From positions 1 to 64,000 of the forward strand of contig CAKSIG010000006.1 of the NCBI GenBank assembly GCA_934463035.1: a stretch of DNA of 64,000 bases, written 5' to 3'. The notes under the pieces are model-generated. The model searched no databases. It worked only from the letters and a program-made list of their open reading frames with translations, and was not told where the DNA came from. The position numbers and the translations under genes are program-made. Positions within the stretch are counted from its first letter, which is position 1. Every line of letters starts with the position of its first letter. Source of the DNA: an uncultured Eubacteriales bacterium (lineage in GTDB: Bacteria; Bacillota; Clostridia; Oscillospirales; Acutalibacteraceae). This document shows positions 43,701 to 50,271 of this stretch, in pieces.

Positions 43701-45849
43701 CAACAAGGCTATTGCCGACGGAAAATACAAGGTCTATGTTAAGGTTGCAGGCAACGGATACAGCCGAGTTTTCTCAACCGTAAACAACGACGTTGAAATT
43801 CAGAGTATGAACGGTCTTACCGTGTCCTTGCCGAAGGATATTCCCCTCGGCGATTACGAGGTTACCGTGTTCAACGGCTACGGTGACGGCGGCTGCTGGT
43901 CGGCTCCCGTGAAAATGACGGTAGGCACAAATATACGTTCAACCTGGCCCGACGCCGTTTACGATATAACCAACTACGGCGCGGTATCATCAGACGCCGA
44001 TCAGGATATAACGGGCATACTTATGGACGTTATTCAAATGGCTCTTGACAAGACCGACGGCGGTATTATCCGCATACCCGCAGGAAGATACAAGCTGATA
44101 TACAGCATAGTTATCCCCGAGAAAATTCAGCTCGTGGGCGACGGCAGCGACAAAACCATACTTTATTGGGACCCGACTCAATGGAAGATAGGCGCCTGCC
44201 CGAGCTTCCTTATCGGTTTTGAAAAGAATATCGCTATCGAGGGAATAGGCTTCTACGGTACGAGAGGTCAGTGTATAATGCGCAGCTACGGCGGCAAAAA
44301 CACCCAGAACTCAACCGACTATAACGAAAACGTTTATCTTAAAGACGTAAACATTCAGTTCCAGCCGCTTTTGGGCGTTGCGACAGGCGGTTCGGGCGTA
44401 GGCGTTCTTATCGGCAGCGAAGCGGAGGTTCAAAACCTTATACGCGCCGAATGTACGGGAACAGGCTCCTACGGATTGTTCGTTGAAAATCCCTACAATC
44501 TGCAAATGGACGGCGTTACGGTCTACCGCACGGTGACCAACTGTCCGCTGATATTCAGATGGGGTCAATACGTGCATATAAACGGGTGCAAAATTACCGA
44601 CGAATGGCAGCACGGCAACATTAACAACGCCATAATTGAATACACCGAATTTGCGCGCACTACGCTCGGTTATCAGGGCGATAATGTCTATTATCACGGC
44701 AACACGATATATGACAGAACAGTAAACAACCGCGAACTGTTCGTTGCGGACGGCTCGCCAGCTTCAAGCTCCGGTAGTGCCAATGCGATAATAACCCTTG
44801 CAACACAGGAAGAATGTGCGCTTTACGGGTATACCTACGGCTACGCTTACCGCGTAATAAGCGGTTGGGGCGAACAGCACGATATGGTTCAGCTTTATGT
44901 AAGGAACGGTCAGGGCATAGGTCAGACAAGGCTTACAACAAGCTATATGACTAAAACCGCGCCCGACGGCACCCGCAACACCTATGTGACGGTCAGCGAA
45001 CCGTTTACGGTAGCGCCTAATTCCAACTCGCGCGTAGTTGCGAGAACGCCGCGTGAAAATATGTATTTCAGTTATATGTATTACGAAAACGGTCTTGCAA
45101 CGGGCTATTTCGGCGGCTTTGCGGATACGATCTACAACAAATGCTATTGGAACCACGTGACCGATATTTACTTTGATTCGTATAACTCGGATCTTAACTG
45201 GTATCTCTCTATGGTAAACGGTACGTTTGTTAAGGCGTATAATTTCCACGATATAGGCACAAGCGCTTGGAAGACCGATTACGGCTCTATCATATTCACT
45301 TCGCAGAACTCCCAGGCGTATTCGCCGACATCGTCTGTCCGTTTTTACGGAAACAGCCTTGACGGTTATCAGCTTTATATGAAATCGGCTTATTCCGAGG
45401 GCGTTCGCGATGTGGTAATACAAAACAACGAATGGGACGGCAGCTTTACCGCCGTAAACACACTCGGCAAGGCTGAATCGTGCGACGGAATATTTATCTA
45501 TAAGAATATTCTTAACGATAACGAGAGATTCCTTTCAAACGTGTTAAGCGGAAACAACTCTGTCGGAAGTAAGCGTATTATTCATTACGTTTCGGGCGAT
45601 AGGGACGGCTTCCAGATCGGCGACATAAACGGCGACGGAGCCATAACCATAAAAGATGTGACCCTGCTTAAATATTATCTTTCGGGCGAGCTTACCCTTG
45701 GTGAGGAACAGCTTGCGCGCGCCGATTTCTTTGCGGACGGCGAGATAAACCTTGCAGACGCTCTTGCAATACGCCACTACTGCGCTACGGGCGAGATATT
45801 AAAACCCGACGACGCAGATGACGACGAATGGTACGACGATATTCTCTAA
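40714..45849 (+). CDS. Giant secreted beta-helix (pectate-lyase-3 type) protein with type I dockerin
   Basis: The protein has 1711 residues. After a signal peptide (about 1-30) come lectin-like beta domains (about 40-190, 310-490 and 600-800) separated by helical spacers. Two IPT/TIG-like folds follow (EYGPDDVLTIYGENIYDN, TLRVIGENMALGY). A right-handed beta-helix of the pectate-lyase superfamily spans about 1085-1600 (ITNYGAVSSDADQDIT, GGIIRIPAGRYKL). A C-terminal type I dockerin spans about 1635-1695, with calcium loops D1637-I-N-G-D-G-A-I-x3-D1648 and D1671-F-F-A-D-G-E-I-x3-D1682. It probably cleaves a uronate-rich polysaccharide and docks on the cohesin protein encoded at 34442-36097. Exact substrate is unknown. 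Confidence 0.85.
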   Translation: MKKCVKSGVALLLAITVMFSAASALISLKLSASSSIDGYYFEEDFADGTLSNWETPHSSDTYAVKQLDGAYAFAFDYKNSKQGQQYTLVPKSSVVSQATVEEFAFTAKFSKAPSSLYGGLEIVYDYTDKDNYKFVTIGEFNNSIFRRFWAVKDGTVSTDSSVGAVDSSLGSINIDFTDWFTVGVSYADSKANITVKQGGESKSISAATSSTPAMLCNYRQNGNESSTMYVKNAKFYFGGYSDYLAKQYTDKYSAVLSKSLQQITVSDETLVNAALDDYSRLSAAYQTSYYSYIVRLNGFKEKIDALKNGTAFDDKDPTHLANWQVLKGTVNASNFTVDENGDMTLSSNVMIKLDPASYLAENQVVKKFTYSVEYSSGNNGGKGIFFVYDYTDADNYAYNTIWYDKTHDAFFNQYFKCTDGSEKSTGTGYANELKSIEGKLDVEIDLTKSGKYIYKVTNSAEGTVFSHTANSASELRNLILYANTPIKISNVKAYAYDEDDFTAFEKEIKLFNKNYAELLNLTSAQFTKNALMKADIEKAIYDYENNLQAYSKEVLKEKYQLLKNMLAAIEGLSGEYVTALPEYIDGASGKYYKWTDSFDNGIGKWANSGTGGNNTITPSPYIYDMNGNPALIVGSHGFVYPSSYTVPAKAQLSEVKFKVKLNGTEKFYENKPLTIMLSFVDENNWQVLEIYNWAAGRADRTSYRISSCVDGTYSGGYHNGNKCQIIDFYSDYLEVTVKYSASGRSVSVELTDGKNTDTFGTSLTVSYGRFGLWGQNGFNWQYDDVEITYIPGQWEEDRSIESIYPYFAGNTEYGPDDVLTIYGENIYDNISRIEFVQIPDADYKNALLSAAGTGSFGGIDTKFLPEISYSHDKQKSGNYIFAANEAYWDASRAVRLKIQQPSKNSVKVILPTVDANGDSITQGIYALKLCGNDSSGKDDLIIYINNPEIDYVYGDDGDHATQGGTLRVIGENMALGYDEIDRKDFIEDSDEDIAKYNKAIADGKYKVYVKVAGNGYSRVFSTVNNDVEIQSMNGLTVSLPKDIPLGDYEVTVFNGYGDGGCWSAPVKMTVGTNIRSTWPDAVYDITNYGAVSSDADQDITGILMDVIQMALDKTDGGIIRIPAGRYKLIYSIVIPEKIQLVGDGSDKTILYWDPTQWKIGACPSFLIGFEKNIAIEGIGFYGTRGQCIMRSYGGKNTQNSTDYNENVYLKDVNIQFQPLLGVATGGSGVGVLIGSEAEVQNLIRAECTGTGSYGLFVENPYNLQMDGVTVYRTVTNCPLIFRWGQYVHINGCKITDEWQHGNINNAIIEYTEFARTTLGYQGDNVYYHGNTIYDRTVNNRELFVADGSPASSSGSANAIITLATQEECALYGYTYGYAYRVISGWGEQHDMVQLYVRNGQGIGQTRLTTSYMTKTAPDGTRNTYVTVSEPFTVAPNSNSRVVARTPRENMYFSYMYYENGLATGYFGGFADTIYNKCYWNHVTDIYFDSYNSDLNWYLSMVNGTFVKAYNFHDIGTSAWKTDYGSIIFTSQNSQAYSPTSSVRFYGNSLDGYQLYMKSAYSEGVRDVVIQNNEWDGSFTAVNTLGKAESCDGIFIYKNILNDNERFLSNVLSGNNSVGSKRIIHYVSGDRDGFQIGDINGDGAITIKDVTLLKYYLSGELTLGEEQLARADFFADGEINLADALAIRHYCATGEILKPDDADDDEWYDDIL

Positions 45850-45852
45850 ACA

Positions 45853-45884
45853 AATGCCAAACGGCCATGGCGCCGTTTGGCATT
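45853..45884 (+). terminator. Intercistronic stem-loop after the dockerin gene
   Basis: AATGCCAAACGGC (45853-45865) pairs with GCCGTTTGGCATT (45872-45884), a 13-bp stem with a six-base loop. The bases after it (ATCAAAAGG) contain no U-tract, and the next gene starts 19 bases later, so this is probably a stabilising or processing hairpin. Confidence 0.6.
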
Positions 45885-45902
45885 ATCAAAAGGGTGTAAA
45901 AA

Positions 45903-47723
45903 ATGCTGAAAATTGATAAAGAAAAACTTGTTTCGGCTGTAAAGCCGTACGGGGAAACAGATAATTATGCGGACAGTATTTTCAATTTTAAAATAGCTCC
46001 CGAAAATACGGAAGGCTGCATAGAACTTGCGGACAAGGCGCTGTGTGAAGAAATACCGCTCTTAAAACTGTCCGACTACCGCGAGATTAAGAAAAACGGC
46101 AACCGCAGTAATTTTGAAAAAAAGTATTTTCAAAGGCGAAAAATGCTTTTGTCGCTCACTACGGGTGAAGTTGCAGACGGTTTTAAAGGCAAATATCTCC
46201 AAAAGGCTATGGATGTGCTGTGGAGCATACTTGAAGAAACAACTTGGGTGGTTCCCGCGCACAGGCAACCCGAAAACTATCCCGAATGTAAATGGTTGGA
46301 CATATTCTCCGCCGCAACGGGAGGGGTAGTTGCCGCAGCATACTTTTTCCTTAAAGACGAAATAAAAAAGGAAATGCCCGAAGGCTTTTGCGAGCGCGTT
46401 TTATATGAACTGCGCCGCAGGGTAACCGAACCGTTTATGTCCGATTTTTCACCTTTACATTGCTGGAAAGGCACGGAGGGTTGGTACGTAAACAATTGGA
46501 ATCCGTGGATAGTAAACAATGCTTTGACGGTTACAGTCCTTACCGAAAAGGATACCGAAACAAGGCGCAGAGCCGCGGCGTTTTCAGCGGATTATTTAAA
46601 CCGCTATCTTAACTTCTGCTTTGAGGACGGAAGCTGCGTCGAGGGCGAAGCATATTTCTTTAAGGCAAACGCGAGCTTTTTTGATATTGCGGAGCTTTAC
46701 TCAGAGCTTACAAACGGCGAATACAATATTATGGACGAACCGTATGTAAAAAAACTTATGGAATACCTGCCCAATATGTACGCGGGCAACAAACGGTATT
46801 TTACTATGAGCGACTGCGGAAGCAGTAAAGAAACGATGAATTCCGACGTTGTCAGGTTTCTTAAAAGAATGGCAAAAAGGCTTAACAGCAAAACGCTTGC
46901 CGCGCTTGTATATGACGCAGGCGGCGAAACGGAGTTCGCGTGCGGCGACCATACCACCGCGTACAGAAGCATACGCGACCTGTCGGTAAGCGATAAAATC
47001 GCCGACAAGGGCGGCGCCCTTACAGAGATTTATATGGACAGCGTTCAGATAATGACCCTGCGCAGGTGCGGCTGTACCGCTTTTTTCAAGGGCGGTAACA
47101 ATAACGAACCGCACGGTCATAACGACTGCGGAGAGTTTCAGATCTACTATAAGGGCGAGCCGCTGTTTATAGATCCGGGAGTGGAGGTATATACTGCAGC
47201 GTCATTCAGCGAAAAGCGCCAATGGTGTTACAGCTCGCTTTATCATAACACACCCGTTCTTAACGGAACGGAACAGGTTGCGGGATATCAGGGCTCTCCC
47301 GATATACGTTACGCCGCAACCGAGGTAAAAGCCGACCTTGCGAGCGGACGTATGGAAATGGAGCTTGGCAGAGCGTATCCCGAAGACGCAAAAATTAAAT
47401 CTGCAAAGCGTATTATGCAGTTGAACGACGGCGCATTTACCGTAAGCGACAGTTATTGCTTTGAGCAGTCCGGCAGATACGAATTTCACCTTATGACAAC
47501 GGCGAAACCGCAGTTATCAAGCGGAGAAATGAACCTTCAAATCGGCGGTGATATTGTAAAATGCCTATTCAATCCCGACTATGAGGTTTGTATTGAGGAA
47601 ATTCCCGTCAATGATGAGCGAATAAGCAGAATGTGGAATCAAAACGTCCTTTACTGCACCAAAATATCAGCATTTAAGCAGAGCGGCGAATTTTCATTTA
47701 GCGTAAATCTGTATAACACTTAA
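45903..47723 (+). CDS. Heparinase II/III-like polysaccharide or oligosaccharide lyase
   Basis: The protein (606 residues) has an N-terminal alpha-alpha toroid (WVVPAHRQPENYP, CWKGTEGWYVNNWNPWIVNN). The C-terminal beta-sandwich typical of heparinase II/III-like lyases follows (NNEPHGHNDCGEFQIYYKG, LFIDPGVEVY, YSSLYHNTPVLNG). There is no signal peptide, so it acts in the cytoplasm, presumably on unsaturated or uronic oligosaccharides imported by the ABC system. Family members include heparin, alginate and oligoalginate lyases. It is the last main gene of the operon. Confidence 0.85.
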   Translation: MLKIDKEKLVSAVKPYGETDNYADSIFNFKIAPENTEGCIELADKALCEEIPLLKLSDYREIKKNGNRSNFEKKYFQRRKMLLSLTTGEVADGFKGKYLQKAMDVLWSILEETTWVVPAHRQPENYPECKWLDIFSAATGGVVAAAYFFLKDEIKKEMPEGFCERVLYELRRRVTEPFMSDFSPLHCWKGTEGWYVNNWNPWIVNNALTVTVLTEKDTETRRRAAAFSADYLNRYLNFCFEDGSCVEGEAYFFKANASFFDIAELYSELTNGEYNIMDEPYVKKLMEYLPNMYAGNKRYFTMSDCGSSKETMNSDVVRFLKRMAKRLNSKTLAALVYDAGGETEFACGDHTTAYRSIRDLSVSDKIADKGGALTEIYMDSVQIMTLRRCGCTAFFKGGNNNEPHGHNDCGEFQIYYKGEPLFIDPGVEVYTAASFSEKRQWCYSSLYHNTPVLNGTEQVAGYQGSPDIRYAATEVKADLASGRMEMELGRAYPEDAKIKSAKRIMQLNDGAFTVSDSYCFEQSGRYEFHLMTTAKPQLSSGEMNLQIGGDIVKCLFNPDYEVCIEEIPVNDERISRMWNQNVLYCTKISAFKQSGEFSFSVNLYNT

Positions 47724-47734
47724 ACTGTTCGGCA

Positions 47735-47763
47735 ATAATTAAAATGTGAGTTATTTTAATTAT
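47735..47763. repeat. AT-rich perfect 11-bp inverted repeat
   Basis: ATAATTAAAAT (47735-47745) and ATTTTAATTAT (47753-47763) are exact inverted copies around GTGAGTT. The GTG start of the next short frame lies exactly in the loop. It may be a weak terminator or operator. Confidence 0.5.
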
Positions 47764-47946
47764 CATTATGTTGCAAAAAAACTGATCAGGGAAGGAAAAC
47801 TCAAAAGGTGGTACATTGCGGAGAATCACAACGGAATTTCTCCTGCTCTTGTGTTGGAGTTTGACGATGTACGCCACCCGTTTATGCCTATCAGGCAACA
47901 TCGCTGGCACGAATATTTTGAAATTCTTGAACAAATGAAAGAATAA
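47746..47946 (+). CDS. Small hypothetical protein, possibly truncated
   Basis: This 66-residue frame (GTG start, no clear ribosome site) reads KKLIREGKLKRWYIAENHNG and VRHPFMPIRQHRWHEYFEIL and looks protein-like. I do not recognise the family. An in-frame TAA lies two codons upstream, so it is either a small gene or the 3' remnant of a larger one. A terminator follows its stop. Confidence 0.35.
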   Translation: MSYFNYHYVAKKLIREGKLKRWYIAENHNGISPALVLEFDDVRHPFMPIRQHRWHEYFEILEQMKE

Positions 47947-47996
47947 AATCAGCAGCTGCGCCCGCATATAACGCAACTGCTGATTTTATATTTTTT
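47946..47996 (+). terminator. Terminator ending the polysaccharide operon
   Basis: AAATCAGCAG...TGCG and CGCA...CTGCTGATTT pair with one bulge around CCCGCATATAA. TTTATATTTTTTG follows. Confidence 0.85.
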
Positions 47997-48001
47997 GTGT
48001 G

Positions 48002-48030
48002 TTGATATTAACAATTATTTATGTTAGAAT
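48002..48030 (+). promoter_or_regulatory. Promoter of the ACT-PFL-aroK operon
   Basis: TTGATA (48002-48007), a 17-base spacer and TAGAAT (48025-48030) form a sigma-A promoter about 36 bases before the ATG at 48066. Confidence 0.75.
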
Positions 48031-48065
48031 ATGGGATAGTATTATTTAAAAGGCGGTAAGCGTAT

Positions 48066-48335
48066 ATGAAAACTGTAATTTCGGTTATAGGCAAGGATAC
48101 TGTGGGCATTATTTCAAAGGTCAGCGCCGTCTGCGCCGAATGTAATGCCAATATAATTGATATAACACAGTCGGTCTTGCAGGATATGTTTGTAATGGTG
48201 ATGCTGACGGAAATTTCCGAGCTTAACTGCTCGTTCAGCGATTATTCCGACAAAATGAAAAAACTCGGCGAGGAAATAGGCACCGATATAAGGGTTATGC
48301 ACGAGGACATTTTTAACTCGATGCACAGAATTTAG
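48066..48335 (+). CDS. ACT domain protein (UPF0237 family)
   Basis: The protein (89 residues) is one ACT domain: VISVIGKDTVGIISKVSAVC and IIDITQSVLQDMFVMVML. UPF0237 proteins are almost always next to a PFL/DUF711 gene, as here, but the ligand and role are unknown. It probably senses an amino acid. Confidence 0.93.
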   Translation: MKTVISVIGKDTVGIISKVSAVCAECNANIIDITQSVLQDMFVMVMLTEISELNCSFSDYSDKMKKLGEEIGTDIRVMHEDIFNSMHRI

Positions 48336-48367
48336 TGTGACTGCGCTTAATAAGGAGACTGCTTTTA

Positions 48368-49726
48368 ATGCTTAATCTTAAAGACATAATGGAAACCATA
48401 AATATGATAGAGTCGGAAAATCTTGACATACGCACTATCACTATGGGAATTTCACTGCTTGACTGTGCCGATTCCGACGCAAAGCGCGCCTGCGACAAAA
48501 TTTATGACAAGATTACGCGCCTTGCGGGCAATCTGGTAAAAACGGGTTGCGATATCGAAAAGGAATACGGTATCCCGATAATCAACAAGCGAATTTCGGT
48601 AACGCCGATAGCGATGATAGCCGCCGCTTCGGGCGGAGATCCCGTTATGTTCGCCAAAACGCTTGAAAGGGCGGCGGACGTTACAGGCGTAAACTTTATC
48701 GGCGGTTTTTCCGCGTTGGTACATAAAGGATTTTCGGCGGGCGACCGCGAGCTTATCGCGGCAATACCTCAGGCGTTGAGTGAAACCACAAGGGTCTGCT
48801 CGTCGGTAAATATAGGTTCTACAAAAGCGGGAATTAATATGGACGCCGTAAAGCTGATGGGTCAGACCGTTCGCAAAACCGCCGAAATAACGGCGGACAG
48901 GGATTGTATAGGCTGTGCAAAGCTGGTCGTGTTCTGCAACGCACCCGAGGATAACCCGTTTATGGCAGGCGCTTTCCACGGCGTGGGCGAGCCTGACTGC
49001 GTGATACACGTTGGTGTTTCGGGACCGGGCGTGGTAAGAGCGGCTCTTAAAAAATGCCCTGACGGCGATTTAAACGAGGTTGCCGATGTTATTAAGCGTA
49101 CCGCGTTTAAGATAACGAGAATGGGTCAGCTGGTCGGAACAGAGGCTTCGCACCGTTTAGGCGTTCCGTTCGGAATAGTGGATTTGTCCCTTGCGCCGAC
49201 CCCTGCGGTAGGCGATTCGGTTGCGCATATACTTGAAGAAATGGGACTTGAAAGCTGCGGTATACACGGCACCACCGCCGCGCTTGCCCTGCTTAACGAC
49301 GCGGTCAAAAAGGGCGGCGTAATGGCTTCTTCCGCCGTAGGCGGACTTTCGGGAGCGTTTATTCCCGTATCTGAGGACGCAGGAATGATTGACGCCGCGC
49401 GTTCGGGTAATCTTATTATAGAAAAGCTCGAAGCGATGACCGCGGTATGCTCCGTCGGTCTTGATATGATAGTTATTCCGGGAGAAACGCCTGCCGAGGT
49501 TATTTCCGCGATAATTGCGGACGAGGCGGCGATCGGTATGGTCAACACAAAGACCACCGCCGTGCGCGTTATTCCCGCTATCGGTAAAAAAGAGGGTGAC
49601 GAGCTTGAATTCGGCGGACTTTTGGGTTCAGGTCCCGTTATGCACGTTAATTTGAGCAAGAGCCCTGCCAAGTTCATCAACCGTGCAGGCAGAATACCCG
49701 CCCCGTTGCAGAGCCTTAAAAATTAA
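48368..49726 (+). CDS. PFL family protein (DUF711, UPF0210)
   Basis: The protein (452 residues) matches the DUF711/UPF0210 family, which has a glycyl-radical-like barrel but no known activity. Typical blocks are NLDIRTITMGISLLDC, GGFSALVHKGFS, TPAVGDSVAHILEEMGL and a C-terminal SGPVMHVN. The tight coupling with the ACT protein is conserved. Its stop overlaps the next ATG by one base, so shikimate kinase is cotranslated. Confidence 0.93.
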   Translation: MLNLKDIMETINMIESENLDIRTITMGISLLDCADSDAKRACDKIYDKITRLAGNLVKTGCDIEKEYGIPIINKRISVTPIAMIAAASGGDPVMFAKTLERAADVTGVNFIGGFSALVHKGFSAGDRELIAAIPQALSETTRVCSSVNIGSTKAGINMDAVKLMGQTVRKTAEITADRDCIGCAKLVVFCNAPEDNPFMAGAFHGVGEPDCVIHVGVSGPGVVRAALKKCPDGDLNEVADVIKRTAFKITRMGQLVGTEASHRLGVPFGIVDLSLAPTPAVGDSVAHILEEMGLESCGIHGTTAALALLNDAVKKGGVMASSAVGGLSGAFIPVSEDAGMIDAARSGNLIIEKLEAMTAVCSVGLDMIVIPGETPAEVISAIIADEAAIGMVNTKTTAVRVIPAIGKKEGDELEFGGLLGSGPVMHVNLSKSPAKFINRAGRIPAPLQSLKN

Positions 49727-50247
49727 TGGCTATGAATATTGACAATATCGTTCTTATCGGTATGCCGGGCTCGGGGAAAAGCACAATAGGCGTTTTGATT
49801 GCAAAAACCGTATTGTACGATTTTATTGATACCGATATAGTAATTCAGAATATCTGCAAAAAAACTCTTTGCGATATAATAAACAAAGAGGGGGCAGACG
49901 AGTTTTTAAAGACCGAAAACCGAATTCTGTCAGAAATTTCAGCCGAAAAAACGGTGATTTCGACAGGCGGCAGCGCGGTATACGGCGAAGCCGCTATGAA
50001 AAATCTTAAAAACGGCGGTATAACGGTTTATTTAAGGCTTGATACCGATGAAATTAAACGACGTATAGACAATATAAATACGCGCGGCGTGGTTATGGAA
50101 AAAGGGCAGACTATCGAAAGCCTGTTCCTCGAAAGAAATCCGCTGTATGAAAAATACGCTGATGTGACGGTTGACTGCAACGGTCTTACACCCGAGCAGT
50201 GCGTTGAAAAGATAATAGAGTATATAAAACCGATGCTCCCAATTTAG
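49726..50247 (+). CDS. aroK: Shikimate kinase
   Basis: This protein of 173 residues has the P-loop IGMPGSGKSTIG, the DIDTD-like DTDIVIQ, and STGGSAV as substrate-binding loop, followed by the lid ERNPLYEKYAD. It phosphorylates shikimate at O3 on the way to chorismate. It could start at the second ATG (49732). The terminator begins inside its last codons. Confidence 0.9.
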   Translation: MAMNIDNIVLIGMPGSGKSTIGVLIAKTVLYDFIDTDIVIQNICKKTLCDIINKEGADEFLKTENRILSEISAEKTVISTGGSAVYGEAAMKNLKNGGITVYLRLDTDEIKRRIDNINTRGVVMEKGQTIESLFLERNPLYEKYADVTVDCNGLTPEQCVEKIIEYIKPMLPI

Positions 50248-50261
50248 GAGCATCGGTTTTT
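50230..50261. terminator. Bidirectional terminator between aroK and nadE
   Basis: CCGATGCTCC (50230-50239) and GGAGCATCGG (50247-50256) form a ten-base-pair stem followed by TTTTTA. On the minus strand TTTTATATA follows. Confidence 0.92.
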
Positions 50262-50271
50262 ACAATTATAA

